In this document: piece after piece, positions 21,112-30,977 of the stretch
Layout of the letters: every line of letters begins with the position of its first letter
How positions within the stretch are numbered: position 1 is the first letter of the stretch
NCBI GenBank assembly: GCA_977017575.1
Contig: CDRNVI010000051.1
Location: 186,001 to 250,000 of the forward strand
DNA length: 64,000 bases
Direction: 5' to 3'
Origin: Paramoeba atlantica
Lineage: Eukaryota > Discosea
Position numbers and translations under genes: made by a program
The notes under the pieces: model-generated
What the model saw: only the letters and a program-made list of their open reading frames with translations
The model's database searches: none
Told to the model about the DNA's origin: nothing

Positions 21112-22998
21112 TCACAACTTCGCCTCCACCCGGTTCGACAACCCCACCAACCCCGGCAGCACCTCCCCTTGCAACAGCCCCAACGAGGCCCCCCCTCCCG
21201 TGCTCACATGGCTCAGCCCCTCCCCCACCCCCGCCCCCTGCACCGCCGCCACCGTGTCCCCTCCCCCCACCACACTCACCACCCCCCTCTCCCGTGTCGC
21301 CGCCGCCAGGGCCCTGGCGACCCCCACGGTGCCGTACGCAAACGGCGCCTCCTCGAACCTCCCCACGGGCCCGTTCCACACCACCGTGCGGGCCTCCCGC
21401 AGCAGCCCCTCTACCCGCTCCAGGGTCCGGGGGCCGATATCGAACACCGCCGAGCCTTTGGGCACGACCAGCCCTTTGGTGGGGCCCACCCTCCCCGTGG
21501 CCACCTCCCGTACCACGTGATCCACCGGGAGAATGATTTTATTCCCCCAGCGCGGCTCCGCGAGGAGTTGTCCCGCGACCCTCACGGGATCGTTTGCGGG
21601 GTTGTTATCTTTGCGTTGGGGGAAATAGCTTTTCCCCATGTCATGGCCCAGAGCGGATAGAAAAGGGAAACTCATGGCGCCCCCAATGAAGAGGGCGTCG
21701 ACCCGGTTGAGTAAATGTTGGATGAGTTTGACTTTGTCGGTGACCTTGGCGCCCCCGAGGAGGGCGAGTAGGGGGCGTCGGGGGTTGTGAAGGATTTTCT
21801 GGAACGCGGTGAGTTCCTTTGCGAGGAGGAGACCGGCGGCCCCGAGGCCGAGGGTGCGGGGGAGCTCGCACAGGGAGGCCGCGGTGCGGTGGGAGACCCC
21901 GAAGGCGTCGTTGATGAAGACGGTGCCGTGGGCGGCTAGTACCGTCGCGAAGGCCTGACGCGCCCGGGGGGCCTTGGAGGCCTCCCCGGGGTGGAACCGG
22001 AGGTTTTCGAACAGAACCACCGAGCCTGGGGGGACACGGGAGAGGTGGGCGGTGGCCGCAAGAGGGTCGGGGACAAAACTCACGACGGGGGGGTTGGTGG
22101 TTGTTGTTGTAGTTTTTGAGGAAGCCTCCCTTGGATGGGCGGCGTCCTCCCCAGGGTGCGAACCCCAAGCCTCGGTGAGGGCTTTTTGTAACACCGGGAC
22201 AAGGGGTTGAAGCGAGTAGGCCCGGGAGTAGCCACCTGATTTCGGGGGTTGTCCCCAGTGCGCGAGGAGGACAAGGTAACGGGGTTGCTGTCGGAGGATG
22301 TGGAGCAGCGTGGGGAGGGTGGAACGAATACGGAAATCGTTCATCACGACCTCGTGGGCGGCGTCCATGGGGACGTTGTAGTCCACACGGAGGAGAACAC
22401 GCTGGTTGTGGAGGTTGACGTCGGTGATGCTCAGCTTCTTTTTGAGGTAATCTTTCGCGGCGAACGTGGAGCGGAAGAGGTCGGGTATGGGGGAGTAGGC
22501 ACCTGTGTGGGGAGTGCGAGTTCGAGACCCCGGGATCCCTGTGGGGTGAAGCGGCTTAAAGCTGATGGCTATTCGTTCGCTACATGAGCCGTTCTGTGGA
22601 GGTGCGTTTTCCGGCGGGGCCGCACGTAGTGCGTAGAGTTGTGGGGTTGGGAACCGCGTGCGAGCGAGTAGCACGCGATCGGGCTCACGGGCAACAGACT
22701 TGAGAATTTCATCGTCGAATATATCACTGAGAAAACTGATTTTTTTTTCGCTGACGTGTCTGTCACCTGCATGGGACTTTGATCCACCTGGAAGATGCGA
22801 GTCTTCAAAAAAATGCACAGCGCTCCCATTCGCGTGTAAAATTTTCCAGCTGTCTCGTTCGCACTCAACGTAGGGATTCAATGTGTATTGCATAGAACGG
22901 CACATGAGCGGTTTATGCTGGACAGATGAGTCCTTTGCACTGGGACTGTGCATGCTGTTATAAAGACGAATAAGAAATAAAATCGCTGTACGATACAA
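21112..22998 (-). CDS. PGK: Phosphoglycerate kinase with PAS-like N-terminal extension and PTS1
   Basis: The enzyme transfers phosphate between 1,3-bisphosphoglycerate and ADP in glycolysis. The catalytic core spans about residues 187-624: RVLLRVDYNVP, DFRIRSTLPT, VVLFENLRFHPGEA, INDAFGVSHR, LLGGAKVTDKV, WNGPVGRFE, VVGGGD and SHVSTGGGASLGLL are all recognisable PGK motifs. About 185 residues precede it. The stretch WKILHANGSAVHFFEDS inside a 30-150 segment looks PAS-like; PAS-PGK fusions are known in kinetoplastids. The C-terminus ...RVEAKL ends in AKL, a canonical PTS1, so glycosomal import is likely. The substrate-site box usually read as HLGRP is HWGQP here (247-251), and the usual LELLEG is LGLLQG; activity may be altered. 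The coding sequence is strikingly GC-rich in its 3' half compared with the flanks. The start is the first Met of the frame; Met16 or a later Met could be used. Confidence 0.9.
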   Translation of the reverse strand: MYRTAILFLIRLYNSMHSPSAKDSSVQHKPLMCRSMQYTLNPYVECERDSWKILHANGSAVHFFEDSHLPGGSKSHAGDRHVSEKKISFLSDIFDDEILKSVAREPDRVLLARTRFPTPQLYALRAAPPENAPPQNGSCSERIAISFKPLHPTGIPGSRTRTPHTGAYSPIPDLFRSTFAAKDYLKKKLSITDVNLHNQRVLLRVDYNVPMDAAHEVVMNDFRIRSTLPTLLHILRQQPRYLVLLAHWGQPPKSGGYSRAYSLQPLVPVLQKALTEAWGSHPGEDAAHPREASSKTTTTTTNPPVVSFVPDPLAATAHLSRVPPGSVVLFENLRFHPGEASKAPRARQAFATVLAAHGTVFINDAFGVSHRTAASLCELPRTLGLGAAGLLLAKELTAFQKILHNPRRPLLALLGGAKVTDKVKLIQHLLNRVDALFIGGAMSFPFLSALGHDMGKSYFPQRKDNNPANDPVRVAGQLLAEPRWGNKIILPVDHVVREVATGRVGPTKGLVVPKGSAVFDIGPRTLERVEGLLREARTVVWNGPVGRFEEAPFAYGTVGVARALAAATRERGVVSVVGGGDTVAAVQGAGVGEGLSHVSTGGGASLGLLQGEVLPGLVGLSNRVEAKL

Positions 22999-23189
22999 TG
23001 TTGTGCGAAAATACAGGATTCAAACATTGTAGGATGTGGTTTTACATACCGGGGAACTCATTTTATTTGCCTAATAAACAATAATCCGGCGCTCAAAAAT
23101 TGAAACTTGAATATAAAATAAACGGGCACCTTAAAAAAATTAAAAACGGGAGGCCTTCAACAACGTTAGAACAACTTTCTTGAAGCTCG

Positions 23190-23500
23190 TAGGCGAACAC
23201 TTTCCCGAATTGTTTCCATGGGCAAGTACACAACCAGTGCTTTGACTTACCGCAACCATACCTTCCTCTCTGATGAAGGCGTCCAACAGGGAGACCCTCT
23301 ACGACCGCTTTTCTTTTCACTGCTCTCTTTGGAGCCTGAGAACGAGATAAATCACTAGGCTGACGTGTACTTGTAGTTATTTACCTAGATGATGGAATGC
23401 TCATTGGCCGGGCAGAAGATGTGAGGAACTCACTGGATACGATTGCAAGGGTAGGTCCGCGTTGGTGTCTTTTTGAACATGAGCAAGTGCGGAATTATTA
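23190..23500 (+). pseudogene. Reverse transcriptase fragment
   Basis: SDEGVQQGDPLRPLFFSLLS (from about 23269) is RT motif B. VVIYLDDGMLIGRAEDVRNS (from about 23380, in another frame) is RT motif C with the catalytic DD. Stops and a frameshift separate them. It is a relic of a non-LTR retrotransposon lying just upstream of PGK on the opposite strand. Confidence 0.6.
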
Positions 23501-23827
23501 CCCCCCCCCCTGCTTCGGGTAACGTTGTAGTCATGTTTCCAGTCTGCGGCATAAATTCCATGTCTGCGGCATAAATGTCTGCGTCCTAGGAAGCCCCTGA
23601 ACTACGCTTGGGTCCCCTGAATACTACGCTAATCACCCGAATACCAGACGACACCTGGTGTAAGGCCGGCTGAAAACCATAATTAGGATCAGGGACCACC
23701 AGGTAGCAATGGCGCTAATTCGAGAGTGTGTAACTTTCTGCAAATTTTACAGAATAAAAAATTACAGACTTGATTTATGATTTAAGAACGACGCCACTGC
23801 AATCACTTATGCACCTCTGCAAGAGTC

Positions 23828-24300
23828 TTGATGACGTACTTATGCATGCGGTCGGATCAACCCTCGCCTCCGAGTTTCACTCCACCTCGTTCACCAAGAG
23901 GCCTGGAGGAAGGATGTAGAACATTGTTCTACATCCTTTCTATGCTTACAATCACTGAAGAGGAGCCCAGTGCTAAGATCGAAGAAATCTTAGATCATGT
24001 ACAGCGAACTATCGATTCTTTTTTGCATGGAGGACGTACTGTGTGTGGAATCGAAGTCACGTCAAAGCTCCTAGAGCGGGAACTTCTCCACATCAATGAT
24101 CGCCGTGGACATCTTTTGCAAGATGTTCGATCGCGCGCGATCTATTTTGTGGAAGAGGTCAGTCAAGATCTTGGGTCCATTGTTTGCTCCGCGGCGTTCA
24201 AGCGAAGTTGCTGACTTCAGTGCAAAGTCTTTGGCGTTCTGTTTCCGGAAAACGCTCGCGTTGTTGTGCAAACTGGCGTCTCCAGCGGAAAAACACTAAC
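23828..24300 (+). pseudogene. Unknown repeated protein family, copy 1
   Basis: The frame to 24214 contains LTITEEEPSAKIEEILDHV, TIDSFLH, RTVCGIEVTSKLLERELLHI, RRGHLLQDV, IYFVEEVSQDLG. The same series occurs at 63480-63740 (ITEEELGAKEE, MDSYLH, RSVCGVEVSSQVLQRVIFHL, RRGHLLLD, VYFLAEATRDLE). I do not recognise the family. The mostly helical, charged sequence could be part of a mobile-element protein. This copy loses homology after about 24200 and starts with a 29-bp perfect palindrome (23910-23938) inside the frame. Confidence 0.45.
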
Positions 24301-24689
24301 ATCCGTTAACAGTAGGAGTGTTCTGTCGTAGAAGCGCCAGGACGTTCTGAGACTCCATCCGGCACATACCACCAGGCGGAAAGCATTCAAAACTCTGACC
24401 GAATTGTCTCATTTCCACGTCTTTAATAGGTGAATTGATACTGATGAAGTTAAGTTGATACATACTGATACATAGTTAAGTTGATACATACTGTAAGTGT
24501 TGAGTAAGCAAAGTAAGACCATTGAGTTAAGTTAGCGAAGCATACAATCTCTTCTTTCGATTCTAGTACCCCGTTCCAGTGGTTTTCGTTTGTTTGGGTT
24601 CATAAAAAGTTTTGCCTTTCTCATATTTTTTCTGTAAAAACTAGCAGATTTCTTTTTTTCTGAAGAATTTTTCGGTTTTTCCGCGCAAT

Positions 24690-25420
24690 ATGACTTTCTC
24701 GCGAACCAGTATTAGGAGAAGCTCTTACAGAGCTGGACAGGTCAAGTTAACCCATCGTATGCTCCTCGTTGAACACTATTATCGTGTGGAATCCATCCAA
24801 GCTACTGCACGCCACTACAATGTGACTAGCTGTAAAGTTCGTCGTTGGGTTCAACGTCACGAGGAAACGGGTGATGTTTCGAGGACCCCAACACGTCGCT
24901 CCAACCCTGTGATCACCCCTGCCTTTGTGATGGGCAGTATTGCGGTAATGGATCACCTAAACGCAACACTTCACCTACGTTGCCCTTCATGGAACTTCTT
25001 GCATAAAGAAGTTTTAAAACAAACGGGATCACAGAGCAACCGAAGAGCCTTTATTAGAGCTCTAAAAGAAGAAGGTGTTGTGCAACGAGGTGCCCCAAGA
25101 GTACACAACCTCACTTCTCGGCACAAGAGAGAACAGCTTGAGTTCTCCCAGGTAATGGATGTATTACATCCATTGCATTACATTGTAATGCAAACTGACG
25201 GTGGCAGGCAAGCAGACCACTTGGTGCTCCAACGTACAAAAAAAGGGAAATTCGTGTACTAGAACCCCGTTTGAATGCGTATCTGTCACGTTTACTAAGC
25301 TTAATTCCAAAAGCTGAAAATGTTCTTCAAAAGATTCGGAAAATGGCAGGTTGTCTGTTGCTACCGTCTATGCGACACGTTCAAATAAGACAACGCTTGG
25401 AAGGGTGTCTTGTAGGGTAA
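24690..25420 (+). pseudogene. Mariner-type transposase, truncated
   Basis: Residues 1-150 parallel the intact transposase at 7609-8751 (GQVKLTHRMLLVEHYYRVES, ATARHYNVTSCKVRRWVQRH, ETGDV, FLHKEVLKQTGSQSNRRAFI). The first catalytic region should follow but reads HYIVMQTDGGRQADH instead of a clean WCDEKKF box. A stop follows at 25260, with only a C-terminal scrap downstream (about 25310-25410). Two overlapping 21-bp perfect palindromes (25154-25174 and 25173-25193) sit exactly at the spoiled catalytic box. No inverted repeats were found around it. Confidence 0.65.
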
Positions 25421-25638
25421 ACATTTCAAACAACATGATTAGCACATCCTCTATCTGGAACCAAAAAGATTAAGAAAAATTAAAAAGAAAAATTAAGACA
25501 AAGGTCCTTGGCGCTTCCAGGTGCTACCACCCAGAGTCACTCCTCCTAGTTGAATTCATTGTTTTTTCAATGCATTATGTACAGTGGCGTGATAGAAGAA
25601 TCTCGGGAGTTTAAGACTTAAAATGAGTTAAACACATA

Positions 25639-27716
25639 CTGTGACCCCCCCCTTTAATATGGACACTTTTTCGGCTTTTGTCCATAATAAAGGGGGGGGG
25701 CGATGAAAGGGGTGTGAAAAAAAATTCGGCGCCGCTTCGCGGCACCTTTTTTACTTATAATACGACAAAAAATCAAATTTGTAAAATCCATGTCCAGGAG
25801 AGAGGGCGAGGAGAGCAGAGGAAGAGGGCGGGGGAGGAGGGCGTCAATGAGGGGTGAAGGGGCACTTCTTCATAAGGGTGAAGGGTACATGGAGGATATA
25901 CATTATTGATGTACACTATAATTAGGAATAAAAAATTAACAACAAGCAAAAAATCATGCATGCTCACATTCAGCTCTATATTCCGTGTAGCTATAAAGGT
26001 TCCATTCAGTTAAATTGTAGATGTTCTAACGTAAAAATCGAGCCCAAACTTCCTACTCATACAAAGTTTCACACAAATGAACTAAAGGTGGAAAGAAAGA
26101 ACTTACGTTCAAATGTGTCCGGTATTTAGGAACATGAGATGCCTGTCTGCATTAGGCAATTCCCGATATACCTCCATTACGTTTTGGCAGAGCTGATCCA
26201 CCGCGTGCGTGGTAAGACAGCTTTTGGGACGTCGAAATTTTTTCCACGTATCAACCAGGGTGGGAGGAGTCTCCTCTGTTTCCGGCACAACAATCGGCTC
26301 ATTTCGTGAAGACTCTATTTGTGGTGAAATTTCCTCACGGACTTTTATCTCAGCTTTCGCTTTTCTGGTTGGTTCACTTTCGGGATCCTTCTCGCTCCAT
26401 GGATACTCTGTAGCTGGTTGCTTGATGTACCTGCGGGCGGCGTTAAGAATAGTGTTGTGATGCTTTACCCATACTCTCGAATGGGCCTCTTTTATCCACT
26501 CCAGCACCAAATAACGAGTTACCTTACACGAAGAGTTCTGTATTCGCCATGCACTGAGCAACTCATTGTACGCCCTCTTAAATAGGCGATTGAATACTCG
26601 GTCGTGAATTTGGATCGCTTTCGTGCACCCGCCAGGAATTGTGTGCGGGTCACAGTTGACGGGAATATCATCAGTGCGATGCCCCGTGAAGTCGTCAGTA
26701 ACGATGGCCGTTGAAGATTGTTCCAGGGTAAGTGGCAAGTATCGGTGCATCATGCGGGGATATATATCATCTCGCACCCATCCAGAAGAGCTCACATCAA
26801 TAAATATTCCTTTCAATTTATTCGCGTAACTCGTCATTTCCGAATAAATTGTTGAGCTTTCTCTGCGCTTCGCTCCGTGCTCAAAAATTACAGTCGGGTG
26901 GAGCGGGTAAACTTCGCCGGCCCCTAAATCATAGACGCCCGCAAGAAATGCGGTTACTGTTTCCTTTGGGTTTGTATCCACTACCTTAGGTTGCGGGCAC
27001 CCTACCGGAGCAAGTGTGTACCCTTGCACCTCTCCATTGACAAACATGGCGGTTTCATCCCCGAAAAGCGCGAAACGGTAGCAACGGACTGTGTTTTGAA
27101 CGTAGAGCTTTTCAGCCCAATGAGAAATTCTGAGGTTCACATCAGCGGGGGCTAAGCACTGTATTCTGCCCCACCGCCGCCACACCCAAACCATAGTACC
27201 GTCTGAACTTCGCATAAGTGTCTTCCAAAGCACTAATTGAAGTCAATCCCGTATTTTGTCGTATCATGTCGATGACGATATTTCTGGTGAGGGGACACCA
27301 TAACGAGGAGGCTTGAACGCAGGAGCGGTGTACCCGTTCCATTGCCTCAGACTTATTGTAGCAAACTGCTTCGGGATCATTGTAGTCGCCTCCTCGAACG
27401 TTAAAAGCACGATTCCTGTGGTTGCTCCCCATGGAACGATCAATGAGTTTTTGAAAGTAGCTCATACCGTGGCTACGGATTTCATATACTCCGCTTCGCG
27501 AAATTCCGTATTTTTCTCGGATTCTTTTTACCGAGAGAGTCGATCGGCAGATTTCGCGCTTCTCGTATATATTAAGCTCAGTTCGTCCCCTTTTCTCCTT
27601 TACGTGGATATCTAAAGAAGCGTGGACATTGCGCTCATTTGTAATCAACATTGTTGGATTACCTACCTGTGGCTTTGGGGGTGTTGCCTTAATCCAAGAG
27701 GTTAAGGGTCCTTTCC
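25639..27716 (-). mobile_element. Pogo-type DNA transposon B
   Basis: The window-left end is at CTGTGACCCCCCCC (25639), after TA (25637-25638). The terminal G/C-run hairpin, TTTAATATGGACACTTTTTC then GTCCATAATAAAGGGGG, matches the right end of element A. Homology to element A continues through the transposase start to about 27716, where it stops abruptly without the expected second terminus. The other end is therefore lost or rearranged. The insertion point lies in DNA resembling the 3' flank of the LRR gene at 44376: AGTTTAAG..CTTAAAATGAGTT(A/G)AACACATAC is shared with 44305-44347, which shows the empty site. Confidence 0.7.
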
Positions 27717-27765
27717 ATATTTTTAAGAATTTCATATCTTTAAGAATTTCTTTTAAGAATTTCAT
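26109..27765 (-). pseudogene. Pogo-type (DDE_1-like) transposase, one frameshift
   Basis: Two minus frames, 27142-27765 (207 codons) and 26109-27233 (374 codons), overlap and together give one protein. The first half has a helix-turn-helix (KRIREKYGISRSGVYEIRSH). The second has FALFGDETAMFVNGEVQGY (first catalytic D), then FLAGVYDLGAGEVYPLHPTV, AIVTDDFTGHRTDDIPVNCD (second catalytic D) and GGCTKAIQIHDRVFNRLFKR. That last run corresponds to the P-G-x-T-x-x-x-Q-x-x-D..FK box of pogo/Jerky transposases. A single frameshift near 27150-27200 separates the halves. A long variable tail follows. Confidence 0.7.
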
Positions 27766-27916
27766 ATCTTTATTTCACTATTTCTATACCCAATTTTAGT
27801 ACCCAAAACGTTTGGCATACAAAATTATTATTTAAAAAAAAAAATTAGGGTACATTTTCGATGGCATTAATCCTATTTCTTTTTAAACTTAAAAACGAAG
27901 CTTACATTTTTACCTT

Positions 27917-29520
27917 TTGTATTTTAAGCGAATGGTCGTGCGTGGTGTTGTGCACATGAAATTGAAGAACAGGAATCGGAGCTCGCTTGGTTCATCCCGT
28001 TCATCAGGCGCTTCTTCCCGTTCACTATCGCCTTCGACATCCCCTTCATCTTCCCCTTCATTATCACCATGGACATTCCCTTCGTTATACATTTCATCGT
28101 CTTCTTCAGCACCATCATCATCATCACTTTCTGATCCATTAATCGCTTTCACCGGTGCGAAATTACCACCTTTTTCTTCTCCCAGCGATCATCAAGTTGA
28201 ACAGGGAGCTTTACCTGTTGGTCCGCTTTGGTCTTGGATAAAGACCAATCCCCCTGGTCCACGAGTAGGGCCCTTTATTACTTCTCTTTATGACACACCC
28301 GCCGATGTCCCAACTGTGTTAGTTAAGGGTTCAAACGAACTAACGGCACAGGAAAAATTAAAAATGGTAAAAGTAATCTCACGGCAAAGGAACTTAGCGA
28401 TCAATATTCGGTGACCTCCCGCACTATATATCGCATTAAAGAAAAGGGTGCAGTACATTACCAAGCAATAATTATTATTGCTTGGTAATGTTATTATTAA
28501 TAACGAAAGCAGGATGTGGAAGCAAGCGGCTGAGAAAATTTAATAAGGACCGGGAAGATAATATTTTAAAGGTACAAGAAGAATTGAGCTCCATAATTAT
28601 TATGGAGACTCTATTAATAATAGAGACACATTGTGCTATTACTAAGGAAATGGTTTTTAACGCAATGGAAAAATATGGTGTTTCTTCGAAAGGTCTTTCC
28701 GATAGGATTTCTTGCAGGCCTGTATGACATCAAAGAAAAACGGGTCTACCGGCTTCCTCCGACAATCATTTTTACTTCCCCAGAGCAAGAAGCAGCTAAA
28801 TCTCGCTTACTAAGGGAAGTTGCCCGTATAGCAGGCAACATGCACCACTCTGTGTACGTTGAAGTATCTAATTCAGGGTGGACAAACCTTCATCTTTTCA
28901 CTAACCTTTTAAAAAAGCATATAGATAACATCAGCGATCACAAACCACCGACCGTCATTTTGGTAGATGACTACACGGCTCACCGCACGTCCGACCTTCC
29001 GACGAACTGCGACATGCATCGTATCGCTGGAGCCTTTACGCCCTTTATTCAAGTACATGACAATTATTTCAAAAACAAGTTTAAGAGACTGTACCATGGT
29101 CCTCTGAAGAAGTGGAAAAAAGAAAATCCCTTCATTTCAAAAGTGTCTAGAGAGGTATCGATGAATCTTGTTCATTACGCGCATGAAAAAACATGGAAAC
29201 GGTACCGCGAAGGATTTTTAAGACTTCAACTCAGTTCATTTTAAATCCACTGACCCGTGGAATTGGAAGGACTGCACCATCCCATCTTCACAAAGGAAAA
29301 CCCAGAAAAAAGAGAACAAAGAAGTCTCTCCTAGTAATGACGAAGAGAAGAAAGTCAGTTTAACCTCAAGACCTTTTTGCGTACCTCCTTTTGTAACGCG
29401 TGAAGCTATGGCATCAATTTCTCGCTCAAGCACCCCTAAACCGGCGGAGCCCTCTGTTACCCCCGAATTATCAGATCAGTCTCCGAAAGCAGATCAATGG
29501 GCAAGTCTGCGATGAAAAAG
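27917..29520 (+). pseudogene. Second, diverged pogo-type transposase (element C)
   Basis: The frame opens with an acidic/serine-rich head. Then GPLWSWIKTNPPGPRVGPFI aligns with GPLTSWIKATPPKPQVG of element B. The helix-turn-helix LTAKELSDQYSVTSRTIYRI follows after a frameshift (about 28370-28440). The catalytic half is at 28633-29244 (FLAGLYDIKEKRVYRLPPTI, VILVDDYTAHRTSDLPTNCD, FIQVHDNYFKNKFKRLYHG). The region between is scrambled by stops and four perfect palindromes. Element C is head-to-head with element B, separated by about 150 bp. No inverted termini were found. Confidence 0.6.
28455..28625. repeat. Cluster of four perfect odd-length palindromes
   Basis: Perfect palindromes with a single central base lie at 28455-28491 (37 bp), 28490-28504 (15 bp), 28589-28607 (19 bp) and 28609-28625 (17 bp). 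They interrupt the transposase frame of element C. Each has an AT core such as AATTATT or TTAATAA. Confidence 0.85.
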
Positions 29521-29580
29521 TGCAATGATTCCATCCAACAAACTTGATCTTCTTTCGATAAATTTTTTCATGTTTATAAA

Positions 29581-29880
29581 GTGAAATTCCCTTCTGAGGA
29601 AGTTCTTTTTTGGAACGTTCAGTCTATGCTCCTAATTATGGGGCGAGCTAAATTTCCTTCTCAAGCTTCGCATCGTACTAGAATATTTGCGTGCCTCTAC
29701 TATGCGTACTATGTTCTGGTCCATGTACGGAAGCATATTACGGTCTACGACAGCTTCAATAGGCACGCGCTTCAAATATTCAATGCTAACGTAATAATAA
29801 ATTTATTTAAGGATCATCTGTGTGAGCATTTGAAAACGGACTCCTCGCCGTATTTAATAGTACCAATGAGTTGTCCGTAG
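29581..29880 (+). CDS. Hypothetical protein (99 aa), possibly element-encoded
   Basis: The frame contains YYVLVHVRKHITVYDSFNRH, which loosely resembles the H-W-x-L..I-x-V-Y-D-S segment of Ulp1/C48 cysteine proteases carried by some transposons. No catalytic Cys-box is seen and the frame is short. It follows element C on the same strand and could belong to it. Otherwise unrecognised. Confidence 0.2.
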   Translation: MKFPSEEVLFWNVQSMLLIMGRAKFPSQASHRTRIFACLYYAYYVLVHVRKHITVYDSFNRHALQIFNANVIINLFKDHLCEHLKTDSSPYLIVPMSCP

Positions 29881-30598
29881 CAAAGTTCCGGTGAAAACAG
29901 TTGTGCTATTCACGTGACAAATAATCTGTATCACACTTTATTTGAAGTGCATGATATTAACATCATTTCCCGTCGAGACATTTGTGAAAAATGGGTTCCG
30001 ATAGCTCCTGATGTTTAGTTCTATCCCATATTTCGTAACCATATTGTACTTTAATGCAATATACGATGCTTAAATTTTCCACAATTTTGCTACTCTTTTG
30101 GCTGTTTTAACCCGTAGACGCATGTCTTCAGCTTATACATGTAGTACTTATACATGTAGCTTACTACATGTAGTACCCCATTGGGTTAGAAAGGAATTTT
30201 CCTAGGCGATAAAGATATTGAGGGAGATACTACTCGCTCGTTACCCAGTAATAATAAAAATTGACTCGAAATTTGGCCTGAAATTTGGCGCGAAAAATCC
30301 GGAAGAAGTTTTTTTCGCAAAGAACTAAAGGCAGCACCATAAATAGTTCGTTTTAGTAAAGAAAAACTGCACCATTTGGACGACTCGAGACCCCCTTCTT
30401 CGGAAGCGATTTGCAAACCCCAATTTGCCACGTATGCGTTTTTCAACTTGAAGTGTAGGATACGCAAGACCGTAGAGGAAGGAGGAGGCGCAAGGCAAAA
30501 GCAGAAGGCGGAGCCTTCTGCCTTTTCGCCACAGCGACGACGACATCCTCGCGTGGAAAGCTGTAAGGAGTCCTAGGGAACATGTTTTTACTATGTAA

Positions 30599-30776
30599 CC
30601 TAGGGTAATGTGGACGAGGGAGATACCAATAGTGTGGGTGCGGCAGTTTCCACAGGAAAAACGGTATCTCCCTTATGGCATGAAGACAAGCATCTAAAAA
30701 GGTAGAGATGCCGTTTTTCCTGTGGGAACTGCAGCACCCACACTATTGGTATCTCCCTCGTCCAGTTTACCCTAGG
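30599..30776. repeat. Fold-back element with 72-bp arms
   Basis: Arm 30599-30670 and arm 30705-30776 are reverse complements with only a few mismatches, bounded by CCTAGG at both outer ends. The loop is 34 bp. This resembles a fold-back MITE; no transposase is inside. Confidence 0.8.
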
Positions 30777-30830
30777 TTTCTGTAATTACATGCTCTCACT
30801 TTTTTTGTGACCTTTTTTTTGTGCCCCCAT

Positions 30831-30932
30831 CCTAGTTATCTGTCCGACACTGGTCTGCCTAGTTATCTGTCACACCGCTACCCCCCCTAGTTATCTGTCA
30901 CCTTTTAACTAAAAGTAGTGACAGATAACTAG
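30831..30932. repeat. CTAGTTATCTGTCA repeat array, copy 1
   Basis: Three direct copies of CTAGTTATCTGTC are followed by the inverted form GTGACAGATAACTAG. The same arrangement with two direct copies and one inverted copy recurs at 39312-39391, including the linker CACGAAAAGTAGTGACAG (here ACTAAAAGTAGTGACAG). Confidence 0.75.
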
Positions 30933-30977
30933 TAGTAATATTGTATCGACCACGAATTTTTGGTCGACACTAATAAA

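Noticed and set aside
21015-21660. Long proline-rich plus-strand frames over the PGK gene
   Set aside because: They are antisense shadows of the GC-rich PGK coding sequence; composition follows the PGK codons.
27910-28152. Acidic D/E-rich minus-strand frames at 27.9-28.1 kb
   Set aside because: Antisense of the serine-rich head of pogo-type element C.
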